Shown here: positions 20,691 to 30,117 of the stretch, in pieces
Numbering within the stretch: position 1 is the first letter of the stretch
Layout: each line of letters opens with the position of its first letter
DNA from: Pseudomonadota bacterium
GTDB lineage: Bacteria; Pseudomonadota; Gammaproteobacteria; Burkholderiales; Burkholderiaceae_E
Direction of reading: 5' to 3'
Length of the DNA stretch: 64,000 nucleotides
NCBI GenBank assembly: GCA_029779435.1
Contig: JAKPAM010000179.1
Location: 1 to 64,000 of the forward strand
Position numbers and translations under genes: made by a program
Notes under the pieces: model-generated
The model's database searches: none
The model's input: the letters and a program-made list of their open reading frames with translations, nothing else
Told to the model about the DNA's origin: nothing

Positions 20691-21782
20691 GTGGCGCTGA
20701 GTCTTGGACTACCGAGTTTTCTGACGCGCACTCAGAAAACCATGCTGGGCGTGGACCTGAGCGCGTCGAGCGTCAAGGTGGTGGAGCTGTCGGGTGGGGG
20801 CAAGGCCCCGATGCGTCTCGAACGCTACGCGATCGAACCGATCGAGCGCGGCGCCATCGCCGACGGCAACATCGAGAAGTCCGAAATCGTGGCCAACGCG
20901 CTGAACCGCGCGATGCGCAAGCTGGGCACCCGCACTCGTGACGTCGCGCTGGCGTTGCCCGCGGCGGCCGTCATCACCAAGCGGATCACGCTGCCGGCCG
21001 GGCTGACCGAGGACGACTACGAACTGCAGGTCGAAAGCGAGGCCAGCCAGTACATCCCGTTCGCGATCGACGAAGTCAACCTCGACTTCCAGGTGCTGGG
21101 GCCGGCCCAGGGCGCACCGGACGAGGAAGTCGAGGTGCTGCTGGCCGCGTCGCGCAAGGAGAAGGTCGAGGACCGCGTGGCGATCGCCGAGATGGCCGGT
21201 CTGAAGCCGCTGATCGTCGATGCCGAGCCCTATGCGGTGCGCTGCTCGCTCGATCACGTGACGACTTTCCTGCCCAACGAGGGCCAGGGCCAGGTGATCG
21301 CGATCTTCGACATCGGCCAGAACCAGACGCGCCTGACGATCGTGATGAACGGCCAGACGATCTTCGAGCGCGACCAGACGCTGTGCGGCTCGCAACTGAC
21401 CCAGGAGATCGTGCGCGTGTACGGGCTGATGCCCGACGAGGCCGAGGCCAAGAAGCTGTCGGGAGATCTGCCCGACAACTACCAGGCGGACGTGCTGGAG
21501 CCGTTCGTCGAGCAGGGCGCCGTCGACATCAGCCGCGGCCTGCAGTTCTTTTTCACGTCCACGCCGTATACCCGCGTCGACCGCATCTACCTGGCCGGAG
21601 GCGGCAGCGTCGTCGCCGGCCTGGCGGAGGCGGTCGCCGAGCGTACGCAGGTGCCCACCGAGATCTTCTCGCCGTTCCTCGGCATGGAGTGTTCGGATTC
21701 GGTGCGCGAGCATCGGCTGCGCAGCGATGCGCCGGCGCTGCTGGTGGCCTGCGGACTGGCGATGAGGAGTTTCGAGGAATGA
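20691..21782 (+). CDS. pilM: Type IV pilus assembly ATPase-like protein PilM
   Basis: 363-residue actin-like cytoplasmic protein that binds the PilN N-terminus and links the platform to the pilus motor. Nucleotide-binding motifs are LGVDLSASSVKVVEL (19-33), IAIFDIGQNQTRLTIV and YLAGGGSVVAGL. The start is a GTG at 20691; an ATG two bases earlier is out of frame. The stop overlaps the pilN start as ATGA. It heads pilMNOPQ. Confidence 0.96.
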   Translation: MALSLGLPSFLTRTQKTMLGVDLSASSVKVVELSGGGKAPMRLERYAIEPIERGAIADGNIEKSEIVANALNRAMRKLGTRTRDVALALPAAAVITKRITLPAGLTEDDYELQVESEASQYIPFAIDEVNLDFQVLGPAQGAPDEEVEVLLAASRKEKVEDRVAIAEMAGLKPLIVDAEPYAVRCSLDHVTTFLPNEGQGQVIAIFDIGQNQTRLTIVMNGQTIFERDQTLCGSQLTQEIVRVYGLMPDEAEAKKLSGDLPDNYQADVLEPFVEQGAVDISRGLQFFFTSTPYTRVDRIYLAGGGSVVAGLAEAVAERTQVPTEIFSPFLGMECSDSVREHRLRSDAPALLVACGLAMRSFEE

Positions 21783-22447
21783 AGGTCCGCATCAATCTTC
21801 TGCCGCATCGCGAGATGCGGCGCGAGCGGCGCAAGAAGGATTTCGTCGGCCTGGCCGTGCTGACCGTCATCGCGACGGCGGGTGTCGCCTTTCTCGTCGC
21901 GATGACGATCGACCAGCAGATCGGCACGCAGCAGGCGCGCAACCAGTTCATCCAGAACGAGAACGCCAAGCTCGACGTGCAGATCAAGGAAATCGCCACG
22001 CTGCGCGCCGAGATCAACTCGCTGAAGGCGCGCCAGGGCGCGGTCGAGAACCTGCAGAGCGACCGCACGACGCCCGTCCACCTGCTGGACGAACTGGTCA
22101 AGCAGGTGCCCGACGGCATCTTCCTGACGCAGATCAAGCAGGTCGATCGCCGCGTCACGCTGGTGGGCCTGGCGCAGTCGAACGAGCGCGTCTCCGAGCT
22201 GCTGCGCAACCTGGCCAACGAGACCGTATGGATCGAGCGGCCCGAGCTGATCGAGATCAAGTCCCGTCCGCTCAACCCGCAGCAAGTCACGCGCGACAAG
22301 GAAGGCCGGATCGTCTACGAGTTCTCGATGATCGCGTCGATCAAGGTGCCCGAGGCGCCGAAGAACGGCACCAAGACCACGTCGGCGGACACGCCGGCCA
22401 CGGCTGGCACGGCGACGCTCGCGCGTGCGCCGGCCGCCTCACGCTGA
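21779..22447 (+). CDS. pilN: Type IV pilus inner-membrane protein PilN
   Basis: 222 residues. The cytoplasmic N-terminus has the conserved INLLPHRE (residues 5-12), the PilM-binding motif. One membrane segment (about 23-44) is followed by a coiled coil and a ferredoxin-like periplasmic domain. The C-terminal ~25 residues are Thr/Ala-rich low complexity. The ATG overlaps the pilM stop. Confidence 0.95.
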   Translation: MKVRINLLPHREMRRERRKKDFVGLAVLTVIATAGVAFLVAMTIDQQIGTQQARNQFIQNENAKLDVQIKEIATLRAEINSLKARQGAVENLQSDRTTPVHLLDELVKQVPDGIFLTQIKQVDRRVTLVGLAQSNERVSELLRNLANETVWIERPELIEIKSRPLNPQQVTRDKEGRIVYEFSMIASIKVPEAPKNGTKTTSADTPATAGTATLARAPAASR

Positions 22448-22474
22448 TCACCGCTTAGCGATACGGAACGCGCC

Positions 22475-23167
22475 ATGGGTATCAAGAAGCCTTCGTTCAA
22501 CATCGATATGGCCGCGATCAAGGGCCAGTTCCAGGGGCTCAGCGGCCGCCATGCGGGGTTGTGGCCGATCGTGCCGCGGATCACGCTGCTCGTGGGCCTC
22601 GTGATCGGCCTGCTGGTCCTCGCTTATTTCGCGTACTGGCAGGGGCAGCTCGAGGAGCTGGAGCGCAAGCAGGCCGAGGAGACCACGCTGAAGGCCGCCT
22701 TCGTCGACAAGATGAAGCAGGCGGTCAACCTGGAGATCCTGCGCAAGCAGAAGGAGATCGTCTCCACCTACGTCAGCATGCTCGAGAAGCAGCTGCCGAG
22801 CAAGGCCGAGATGGACGCGCTGCTGTCGGACATCAACCAGGCCGGCGTCGGCCGTGGCCTGCAGTTCGAGCTGTTCAAGCCGGGTGCCGTCGTCGCGCGC
22901 GATTACTACGCCGAGCTGCCGATCAACCTGCAGCTCAACGGCACTTATCACGACCTGGGCGCGTTCACCAGCGACGTATCCAATCTGCCGAGGATCGTCA
23001 CGCTGAACAATCTGAACATCCAGCTCCAGGAAAAGACCGGCAAGCTGAAGATGGACGCGGTCGCCAAGACGTTCCGCTACCTGGATCCCGAAGAGATCGC
23101 CGCGCAGCAGGCCGCCAAGGCGGCGGCCAAGCCGGGCGCCAAGCCCGGTGCCAAGGCGGGAGCCTGA
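22475..23167 (+). CDS. pilO: Type IV pilus inner-membrane protein PilO
   Basis: 230 residues with a short cytoplasmic N-terminus, one membrane segment (about 36-54), a coiled coil (LEELERKQAEE onward) and a periplasmic domain that pairs with PilN. KQLPSKAEMDALLSDINQAG and YHDLGAFTSDVSNLPRIVTL are typical. The C-terminus is an Ala/Lys/Pro/Gly repeat tail. It is 27 bases from pilN and 3 from pilP. Confidence 0.95.
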   Translation: MGIKKPSFNIDMAAIKGQFQGLSGRHAGLWPIVPRITLLVGLVIGLLVLAYFAYWQGQLEELERKQAEETTLKAAFVDKMKQAVNLEILRKQKEIVSTYVSMLEKQLPSKAEMDALLSDINQAGVGRGLQFELFKPGAVVARDYYAELPINLQLNGTYHDLGAFTSDVSNLPRIVTLNNLNIQLQEKTGKLKMDAVAKTFRYLDPEEIAAQQAAKAAAKPGAKPGAKAGA

Positions 23168-23170
23168 TCG

Positions 23171-23734
23171 ATGCCCTTAGCCCTTTCCACCATGAAGACT
23201 CCGATTCGTGCCGCGGCCGGCCTGGCCATCGCCTGTACCGTGCTGCTCGGCGGCTGTGCTTCCGACCAGGAAGAGCTGCGCGGCTGGATGGACAACGTGC
23301 GCGCGACCACGCAGCCGATCCGCGACACGATCGCCGAGCCGACGCGCTTCGAGCCGTTTCGCTACGACAACCTGGCGCTGCTCGACCCGTTCTCGTCGGC
23401 CAAGATGCAAGCCGCTTATGACCGCCTGGTCCAACGCGCCAAGGGGGGCCTGACGCCGGACCTGAACCGGCGCCGCGAACCGCTCGAATCGTACCCGCTC
23501 GAGCAGATCCAGATGGTCGGGCACCTGTCCAGCGGCAATCAGAACTATGCGCTGCTGCAGGCGGACACCCTCATTTACCAAGCCAAGGTCGGCGGCTACG
23601 CCGGACAGAACTTCGGCCTGATCACCCGTGTTTCCGAAAGCGAGGTCAAGTTGAAAGAACTCGTGCAGGACGCCGCGGGCGAGTGGGTCGAGCGCGAGAC
23701 CGCCTTGCAGCTTCAGGAAGGGCCGAAAAAATGA
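23171..23734 (+). CDS. pilP: Type IV pilus lipoprotein PilP
   Basis: 187 residues. The lipobox LGGC places the acylated Cys at residue 29. The HR-domain is recognisable in LESYPLEQIQMVGHL and GQNFGLITRVSESEVKLKELV. PilP links the PilNO dimer to the PilQ secretin. GGGAG upstream supports the ATG at 23171; an internal ATG at 23192 would also give a good lipoprotein signal. The stop overlaps the pilQ ATG. Confidence 0.94.
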   Translation: MPLALSTMKTPIRAAAGLAIACTVLLGGCASDQEELRGWMDNVRATTQPIRDTIAEPTRFEPFRYDNLALLDPFSSAKMQAAYDRLVQRAKGGLTPDLNRRREPLESYPLEQIQMVGHLSSGNQNYALLQADTLIYQAKVGGYAGQNFGLITRVSESEVKLKELVQDAAGEWVERETALQLQEGPKK

Positions 23735-26145
23735 CAACGCATCCCCGTGCGAATGAGCGAACTGTGAGGACACTCGTGATCGAAGCGCAAGACCGTGCGG
23801 CCACGCGCCGCTTTGCGATGATGGGGGCGACGCTGGCCGTCGCCGCCGCGCTGGGCGCCTGGCACACGACCGGCCGGGCCGAGCAGCCCGCCGACGCTTC
23901 GGCGACCGACGTCTCGTTGCAGGCCGCCGATGCGCAGGCCGCCGCCGCGCAGGCTGCGGTCATGGCCGCGCGCCGGTCCAGCGAGTTCCAGCGCAACGCG
24001 ATCGATTCGATCAGCGCTTCGCAGCAAAGCGGCTCGACGTACCTGCGGATCGCGATGCGCGACCCGTTGTCGGCGCCGCCCGCCGGTTTCGCGATCGCCA
24101 ATCCGCCTCGCATCGCGCTGGATTTTCCGGGCGCAGTGAACCAGTCTGGCAAGAATAGCTTCGAGATGGTCCAGGGCGATGTGCGGAATGTCTCGATCGC
24201 GCAGGGCGGCAATCGTTCGCGCGTCGTGATGAACCTGAAGCGCGCGATGACGTACACGACCGAGATCGAAGGCGGCAACGTGCTGCTGGTCAAGCTCGAT
24301 CCGGTCGCCCCGCCCGTCGCGCCGGTGGCGACCTCGTCGCCGGCCGCCGCGCTGGTGGCCGCTCGCGCGCCCGAGTACGTCGGTGCGCATGCGCTGCGCG
24401 ACCTGGATTTCCGCCGCGGCAAGGAAGGCGAGGGTCGCGTCGTCGTCGAGATGTCCGACAGCCAGATGGGTGTCGACGTGCGCCAGCAGGGCAAGCAGAT
24501 CGTCGTCGACTTCCAGCAGGCTTCGCTGCCCGAGAACCTGCGCCGCCAGCTCGACGTCACCGATTTCGGTACGCCGGTCAAATCCGTCCGCGCGTTCCAG
24601 CAGGGCGATCACGCGCGGCTGGTGATCGAGCCGCAGGGCGGCCTGTGGGAACACAACGCTTACCAGAGCGACAACCAGTTCGTCGTCGAGGTCAAGGCGA
24701 TCCAGGAGGATCCGAACAAACTGATCCAGGGGACGCGCCAGGGTTACCGCGGCGACCGCCTGTCGCTGAACTTCCAGAACGTCGACATCCGCGCGCTGCT
24801 GCAGGTCATCGCCGACTTTACGAACCTGAACATCGTCACCAGCGATTCCGTCGCCGGCAGCCTGACGCTGCGCCTGAAGGACGTGCCCTGGGACCAGGCG
24901 CTCGACATCATCCTGCAGTCCAAGAACCTGGACATGCGCAAGAACGGCAACGTCATCCTCGTCGCGCCGCGCGAGGAGTTGGCGACCAAGGAGAAGCTGG
25001 AGCTCGAATCGCGCCAGCAGATCGCCGACATCGAGCCGGTCCATAGCGAGGCGTTCCAGCTCAACTACCAGAAGGCCGAGGTCGTGGCCAAGCTGCTCGG
25101 CGACTCCAAGCAGGGCATGCTGTCCAAGCGCGGCAGCGCGGTGTTCGATGGACGCACGAACAAGCTGTTCGTGCAGGAGACCGCGTCCAAGCTCGACGAG
25201 ATCCGCCGGCTGGTCACGCAGATCGACATCGCCGTGCGCCAGGTGCTGATCGAGGCGCGCATCGTCGAGGCATCGGACCAGTGGTCGCGCAACCTGGGCG
25301 CCAAGCTCGGCTTCAACGACCTGCGCTCGACCGTCTACCGCACGGTCTCGACGACCGACCCGGTGACCGGCGCGGTCAGCTCGGTCAACGTACCCGTCTA
25401 CGGCGCCGGATCGAGCATCACCGGCGGCACGTACGGAACGGTCTCGGGCAACATGGCCGGCGTGCAGGACCTGTCGTCGCAGAACGGCTCGTCGCTGAGC
25501 GGCACCAACGCGCAGGGCCTGGGACGGGTGACCGCGGCGAACAACACGAACTTCGTCAACCTGCCGGCCGCGAACATCAGCGGCAATACGCCGGCCTCGT
25601 TCGCGATCAGCCTGTTCGGATCGAGCCTGACGCGCTTCCTGAACCTGGAGATCTCGGCGCTCGAAGCTGACCAGCGCGGCAAGGTCATCTCCAGCCCGCG
25701 CGTGATGACCGCCGATCAGGCCAAGGCCAGCATCGAACAGGGCACCGAACTGCCGTACCAGTCGGCCACGTCCAGCGGTGCGACCGCGGTGATGTTCCGC
25801 AAGGCCAACCTGCGGCTCGAGGTCACCCCGCAGATCACGCCGGAGGGCAACATCATCCTCGACGTGCAGGTCAATCGCGACGCGGTCGGCCAGCTCACGC
25901 CGTCGGGCTACGCGATCAACACGCGCCAGGTCAAGACCCAGGTGCTCGTCGAGAACGGCGGCACGGTGGTCATCGGCGGCATCTACGAGCAGACCGAGAA
26001 CACCGCGGTCAACAAGGTGCCGCTGCTCGGCGACATCCCGGTCCTGGGTTACCTGTTCAAGAACCAGGCCCGTACCAACAACCGCACCGAGCTGCTGGTG
26101 TTCCTGACGCCGAAAGTGGTGGCGGACACGCTGGTGTCGCGTTGA
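23731..26145 (+). CDS. pilQ: Type IV pilus secretin PilQ
   Basis: 804 residues from the ATG overlapping the pilP stop. A signal peptide ends near TTGRAEQ. Two AMIN peptidoglycan-binding domains follow (about 60-150 and 185-280). The STN/N1 region (LSLNFQNVDIRALLQVIADF) precedes the secretin core, with VLIEARIVEAS and the C-terminal VPLLGDIPVLGYLFKN. PilQ forms the outer-membrane pore for the pilus. Longer than many homologues because of a Ser/Gly-rich stretch around residues 545-610. Confidence 0.97.
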   Translation: MTTHPRANERTVRTLVIEAQDRAATRRFAMMGATLAVAAALGAWHTTGRAEQPADASATDVSLQAADAQAAAAQAAVMAARRSSEFQRNAIDSISASQQSGSTYLRIAMRDPLSAPPAGFAIANPPRIALDFPGAVNQSGKNSFEMVQGDVRNVSIAQGGNRSRVVMNLKRAMTYTTEIEGGNVLLVKLDPVAPPVAPVATSSPAAALVAARAPEYVGAHALRDLDFRRGKEGEGRVVVEMSDSQMGVDVRQQGKQIVVDFQQASLPENLRRQLDVTDFGTPVKSVRAFQQGDHARLVIEPQGGLWEHNAYQSDNQFVVEVKAIQEDPNKLIQGTRQGYRGDRLSLNFQNVDIRALLQVIADFTNLNIVTSDSVAGSLTLRLKDVPWDQALDIILQSKNLDMRKNGNVILVAPREELATKEKLELESRQQIADIEPVHSEAFQLNYQKAEVVAKLLGDSKQGMLSKRGSAVFDGRTNKLFVQETASKLDEIRRLVTQIDIAVRQVLIEARIVEASDQWSRNLGAKLGFNDLRSTVYRTVSTTDPVTGAVSSVNVPVYGAGSSITGGTYGTVSGNMAGVQDLSSQNGSSLSGTNAQGLGRVTAANNTNFVNLPAANISGNTPASFAISLFGSSLTRFLNLEISALEADQRGKVISSPRVMTADQAKASIEQGTELPYQSATSSGATAVMFRKANLRLEVTPQITPEGNIILDVQVNRDAVGQLTPSGYAINTRQVKTQVLVENGGTVVIGGIYEQTENTAVNKVPLLGDIPVLGYLFKNQARTNNRTELLVFLTPKVVADTLVSR

Positions 26146-26170
26146 TAGGCAAGGCGAGGACTAAGGAAAC

Positions 26171-28225
26171 ATGACGATGATGACGATGCTTTGGACGCGG
26201 ACCATGGGGCGCCAGGCACGCGGCCTCGTGGCGGGCGCGACGATCGCGGCGCTGCTCGCGGGTTGCGGGGGCAGCGGCGCGGGGGGGCAAGGTGGGTCGA
26301 CGATCGATCCCAGTGGCGGTACCAGCGATGGCGCGTCCCTTCAACTGATCACCGATCAGGCGCAGTTGCTCAGCGATGGCTCGACGAGCGCGACGATCAC
26401 GGCGATCGTCAAGGACAAGAACAACAACGTGCTGGCCGGTCAGCCGGTGCAGATGTCGACCGAGGACGGCAACACCTCGTTGACGCCGGGCGCGACGCCG
26501 AAGGTCACCAACGCCGCCGGCCGGATCAGCTCGACACTCGATCTGCTGGCATCGACGAATGAGGCCAAGGCGAATCGCGTGGTCGTCGTGACGGCGACCT
26601 CCGGAACGCTGACGCGGACGATCCAGGTGCCGGTCGTCGGGACGACGGTGGCGATCGACCCCCCGGCCGCGAACCTGTCGAGCGGCGTTCCCGCCGAGTT
26701 CACCGTCACTCTCAAGGATGGCGGCGGTAAGCCGATCTCCGGTGCGCCGGTGACGCTGACCAGTGCGGCCGGCAGCACCATTACCCCGGCGCAGGCGACG
26801 ACCGTCGATGGCATCGCCAAGTTCAATGTCGTCGGCAGCAGCCAAGGCGGCGAAGACCGGTTGACGGCGGCGGCGCTCGGCGCGACAGGCACCGCCAGTC
26901 TGACGGTCGCCTCGGGGGCGGCGCAGACGGGGTTGCGATTCAGCGCGTCTGCGCTCGACGTGGCGGTCAATCAGAACAGCACGCCGATTGGCGTGACCTA
27001 CCTGGTCGACTCCGTGCCCCGCGCCAACGAGACGCTGACATTGGCGCTGACGCGCGGTCAGTTCACCGGTTGCGCGTGCACGTCGATGGACGTCGTGACC
27101 GATGCGTCGGGCAATGCGAACGTCCAGGTCCAGTCGCCGACAGTGGGCGTGGCGTCGCTGACCGCGCTGGTCAAGGGGACGCCCGCGACGGCGTCGACGA
27201 TGGCGGTGCGCTTTTTCTCCGGCCCGATCAACGCCGCCAAGGTCTCGGTGTCGTCGAGTGCATCGTCCGTGGGGGTCAATCCCGGTACGCCTGCCAACAA
27301 CAAGAGTGTGATCACGGCGATCGTCCGTGACGCTACCGACAACCCGGTACAGGGCGCGGTCGTGTTGTTCTCGGCGGTTGCGGACGCGAGCGGTGGCACC
27401 CTGTCGCCGGCAACTGCCGTGACCGATGCGACCGGTGCCGCGGCGTCCACGTTCACGCCCGGTGCCGTGCCGTCGGGGCCGAATGGCGTCGAGCTTCGTG
27501 CGGCACTGGCGAGCAACGCCGCGACCGGCGCCTCGACGCGGCTGACGGTCGACCAGGTCGCTCTGTTCGTCGACCTGGGTACCGGCAACCAGATCTCGGC
27601 ATTGAACACGACGACCTACCAGATGCCGTGGACCGCGCAGGTCACGGACTCGTCGCAGAAGGCCGTGGCGGGGCAGGCCGTGGCGGCCTCGCTGACCTCC
27701 GCCTATGCGGGTGACAACACCAACCCGGACCTGAAGTACTACTACAAGGGAGTCTGGGTGTGGACCGGCGACGTCTGGGGCCGGGTCGCGTACAACGCCT
27801 ATCCGACGCCGCCCGGCGGCACCATGGTGGAGTGCCTGAACGAGGACATCAATCGCAACAACATCCTGGATCCGGGCGAGGACAAGAACGGCAACGGCAA
27901 GCTCGATCCGGGCAGCCCGGCGTCGGTCCAGGTCTCGGGCGTGACCGATGGCTTCGGCATGGTGCCGGTGACGCTCACTTACTCGAAGAGCTTCGGCGGT
28001 TGGGTCAACGTGTCGCTGAAGGCAACGATCGACACCAGCGGCACGCAGAGCAGCGCGCAGCGCACGTTCATCCTGCCGCTGCTGAGCTCCGACATCAATT
28101 CGGCGGACAAGATTCCGCCCAGCGTCGGCGCCACGATCAACTGGGGCTCCAGTACGTTCCTGAAAGGCCCCTACGGCGCGGACCCGGCCCGCGATGCCGA
28201 CGGCTTCTGCACGAGCCCGAACTGA
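26171..28225 (+). CDS. Big-1/invasin-type Ig-like domain lipoprotein
   Basis: 684 residues. Lipobox LAGC (Cys32) indicates an outer-membrane lipoprotein. A Gly/Ser linker is followed by at least three to four Ig-like repeats of the bacterial Big-1 kind (D-xx-STATITAIVKD-xNNNVLAG, then N-AGRISSTL; D-ATDNPVQGAVVLFSA). The last third has a Ca-loop-like DINRNNILDPGEDKNGNGKLDPG-like segment split over residues 560-580 and an aromatic cluster (YYYKGVWVWTGDVWG). It lies 26 bases after pilQ and ends at a strong terminator, so it is probably cotranscribed with pilMNOPQ. Function unknown; adhesion or pilus accessory role is inference. Confidence 0.85.
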   Translation: MTMMTMLWTRTMGRQARGLVAGATIAALLAGCGGSGAGGQGGSTIDPSGGTSDGASLQLITDQAQLLSDGSTSATITAIVKDKNNNVLAGQPVQMSTEDGNTSLTPGATPKVTNAAGRISSTLDLLASTNEAKANRVVVVTATSGTLTRTIQVPVVGTTVAIDPPAANLSSGVPAEFTVTLKDGGGKPISGAPVTLTSAAGSTITPAQATTVDGIAKFNVVGSSQGGEDRLTAAALGATGTASLTVASGAAQTGLRFSASALDVAVNQNSTPIGVTYLVDSVPRANETLTLALTRGQFTGCACTSMDVVTDASGNANVQVQSPTVGVASLTALVKGTPATASTMAVRFFSGPINAAKVSVSSSASSVGVNPGTPANNKSVITAIVRDATDNPVQGAVVLFSAVADASGGTLSPATAVTDATGAAASTFTPGAVPSGPNGVELRAALASNAATGASTRLTVDQVALFVDLGTGNQISALNTTTYQMPWTAQVTDSSQKAVAGQAVAASLTSAYAGDNTNPDLKYYYKGVWVWTGDVWGRVAYNAYPTPPGGTMVECLNEDINRNNILDPGEDKNGNGKLDPGSPASVQVSGVTDGFGMVPVTLTYSKSFGGWVNVSLKATIDTSGTQSSAQRTFILPLLSSDINSADKIPPSVGATINWGSSTFLKGPYGADPARDADGFCTSPN

Positions 28226-28242
28226 CCGGCCTCGCGCCCCAC

Positions 28243-28274
28243 GAAACCCGCCGCCCGTCGGCGGGTTTCTTTTT
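28243..28274 (+). terminator. Strong rho-independent terminator
   Basis: AAACCCGCC (28244-28252) / GGCGGGTTT (28260-28268), extended by a G-C pair, with a 7-base loop and followed by TTTTT. It closes the pilMNOPQ-lipoprotein unit 18 bases after its stop and separates it from aroK. Confidence 0.93.
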
Positions 28275-28327
28275 GGTGCGGGTACCATGGGGGCCTGTCG
28301 CCTCACCCGCCGCCGCGCACTGCCTCC

Positions 28328-29008
28328 ATGTCCGCAGACATCGCTTCCAGTCGTCCCATCATCCTCGTCGGCATGATGGGCTGCGGCAAGACCACGGTCG
28401 GCCGCCGGCTCGCGGCGCGGCTGGGGCGCGAGTTCGTCGATGCGGACAAGGAGATCGAGGCGCGCTGCGGCGTGGCGGTGGCCACCATCTTCGAACTCGA
28501 GGGCGAGGCCGGGTTCCGTCTGCGCGAGGCGCAACTGCTCGACGAACTGACGCGGCGCCAGGGCCTGGTCATCGCCACCGGCGGCGGCGCGGTGCTGCGC
28601 GAGGACAATCGCCAGCGGCTGCGTGACCGCGGTTTCGTCATCCATCTGTGCGCCAGCCTGTCCGAGCTGTGGCACCGGCTGCGCCACGACAAATCCCGTC
28701 CGCTGCTGCGCACCGCCAATCCGCGCCAGAAGATCGCCGACCTGATGCATGCGCGCGAGCCGCTGTACGAGGCCGTCTCGCACGTGTCGGTGATGACGGG
28801 ACGTCAGTCGGCCGAGCGGGTCGTCGCCGATATAATCGCTGTGCTGCCGGCCGAATTGGCGGCGGCGCCCGCCCTCTGCTCTTCGACCGATCCATGCCTG
28901 AACTCCGGCCCTCTTCGGGGTCATCTCCCCGGCACGACGCCCGACCCGACCCCGCCGCCGGCGGACCGCCCGGAGGCGCCCCTGCAACCGCCGACGCCGA
29001 CGGACTGA
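28328..29008 (+). CDS. aroK: Shikimate kinase
   Basis: 226 residues; the family is usually 170-190. Walker A GMMGCGKT is at residues 15-22, followed by the shikimate-binding DADKEIE and GGGAV motifs and the lid RPLL. Phosphorylates shikimate in the chorismate pathway. The last ~50 residues (AAPALCSS to PPTPTD) are a Pro-rich tail encoded mostly within the region overlapping aroB in a different frame. Confidence 0.95.
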   Translation: MSADIASSRPIILVGMMGCGKTTVGRRLAARLGREFVDADKEIEARCGVAVATIFELEGEAGFRLREAQLLDELTRRQGLVIATGGGAVLREDNRQRLRDRGFVIHLCASLSELWHRLRHDKSRPLLRTANPRQKIADLMHAREPLYEAVSHVSVMTGRQSAERVVADIIAVLPAELAAAPALCSSTDPCLNSGPLRGHLPGTTPDPTPPPADRPEAPLQPPTPTD

Positions 29009-30117
29009 CGCTGACGGTCTCGCTGGCCGAACGCAGCTATCCGATCCAGATCGGCAGCGGGCTGCTGGACGACAATCCGGCGCTGCTCGCATTGGCGCAG
29101 GGGCGCCAGGTCGCCGTGATCACCAACGAGACCGTCGCGCCGCTGTACGCGCCCGCGCTGGTGCGCTCGCTGGCCCGGGCGGCCGCCGTCGTCGAGACGA
29201 TCACGCTGCCCGATGGCGAAGCCCACAAGTCCTGGACGACGCTGAACCGGATCTTCGACGTGCTGCTCGACAAGCGCTTCGACCGCCGGTGCCTGCTGGT
29301 CGCGCTCGGCGGTGGCGTCATCGGCGACATGGCCGGCTTCGCGGCGGCCGTCTACCAGCGCGGCGTCGATTTCGTCCAGGTGCCGACGACGCTGCTCGCG
29401 CAGGTGGATTCGTCGGTCGGCGGCAAGACGGCGATCAACCATCCGGCCGGCAAGAACATGATCGGCGCTTTCCACCAGCCGCGGCTGGTGATCGCCGACG
29501 TCGCCACCTTGGCCACGCTGCCGCCGCGCGAGTTGCCGGCCGGGCTCGCCGAGGTCGTCAAGCACGGCTTCATTGCCGACGTCGGCTACCTGGATCAGGT
29601 CGAGGCCGACCTGCCCGCGCTGCTGGCGCAGGACGCGGCGGCCCTGACGCGCGCGGTCGCCGGCTCCTGCCGGATCAAGGCCGGCGTCGTCGCGCAGGAC
29701 GAACGCGAAGGCGGGCTGCGCGCGATCCTCAATTTCGGCCATACATTTGGCCACGCCATCGAGGCCGGCCTCGGCTACGGCCAGTGGCTGCATGGCGAGG
29801 CCGTCGGCTGCGGCATGGTCATGGCCGCCGACCTGTCGCGGCGCCTCGGCTGGCTGCCCGATGACGAGGCGGCCCGCGTGCGCGACGTCGTCCGGGCCGC
29901 GCGCCTGCCGGTGACCGGGCCGGGCTGGACGCCCGAGCGCTACCTGTCGCTGATGGAAGTCGACAAGAAGGCGGAGCAAGGCACGCCCAAGTTCGTGTTG
30001 CTCGAACGCCTGGGCCGCCCGCGCGTGTCGCGCGTCGATGAGGCGCCATTGTTCGAGACGCTGCGCGCGACGACGGAGCAGGCCGATGCCCGTCCCGCCG
30101 GCGCGACAGGCCAATGA
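28894..30117 (+). CDS. aroB: 3-dehydroquinate synthase
   Basis: 407 residues from the only ATG available. Homology begins near [19 protein letters not shown] (residue 38), so the first ~36 residues are an extra Pro/Gly/Ala-rich leader that overlaps aroK by 115 bases out of frame. NAD-binding and metal motifs are present: [44 protein letters not shown] and [12 protein letters not shown]. Converts DAHP to 3-dehydroquinate. No GTG or TTG start lies in the leader. The stop overlaps the dgt ATG. Confidence 0.95.
   Translation: MPELRPSSGSSPRHDARPDPAAGGPPGGAPATADADGLTLTVSLAERSYPIQIGSGLLDDNPALLALAQGRQVAVITNETVAPLYAPALVRSLARAAAVVETITLPDGEAHKSWTTLNRIFDVLLDKRFDRRCLLVALGGGVIGDMAGFAAAVYQRGVDFVQVPTTLLAQVDSSVGGKTAINHPAGKNMIGAFHQPRLVIADVATLATLPPRELPAGLAEVVKHGFIADVGYLDQVEADLPALLAQDAAALTRAVAGSCRIKAGVVAQDEREGGLRAILNFGHTFGHAIEAGLGYGQWLHGEAVGCGMVMAADLSRRLGWLPDDEAARVRDVVRAARLPVTGPGWTPERYLSLMEVDKKAEQGTPKFVLLERLGRPRVSRVDEAPLFETLRATTEQADARPAGATGQ

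Noticed and set aside
26340-27560. Repetitive look of the Big-1 gene as a possible CRISPR or DNA repeat
   Set aside because: The repetition is at protein-fold level; no identical DNA repeats with regular spacers were found.
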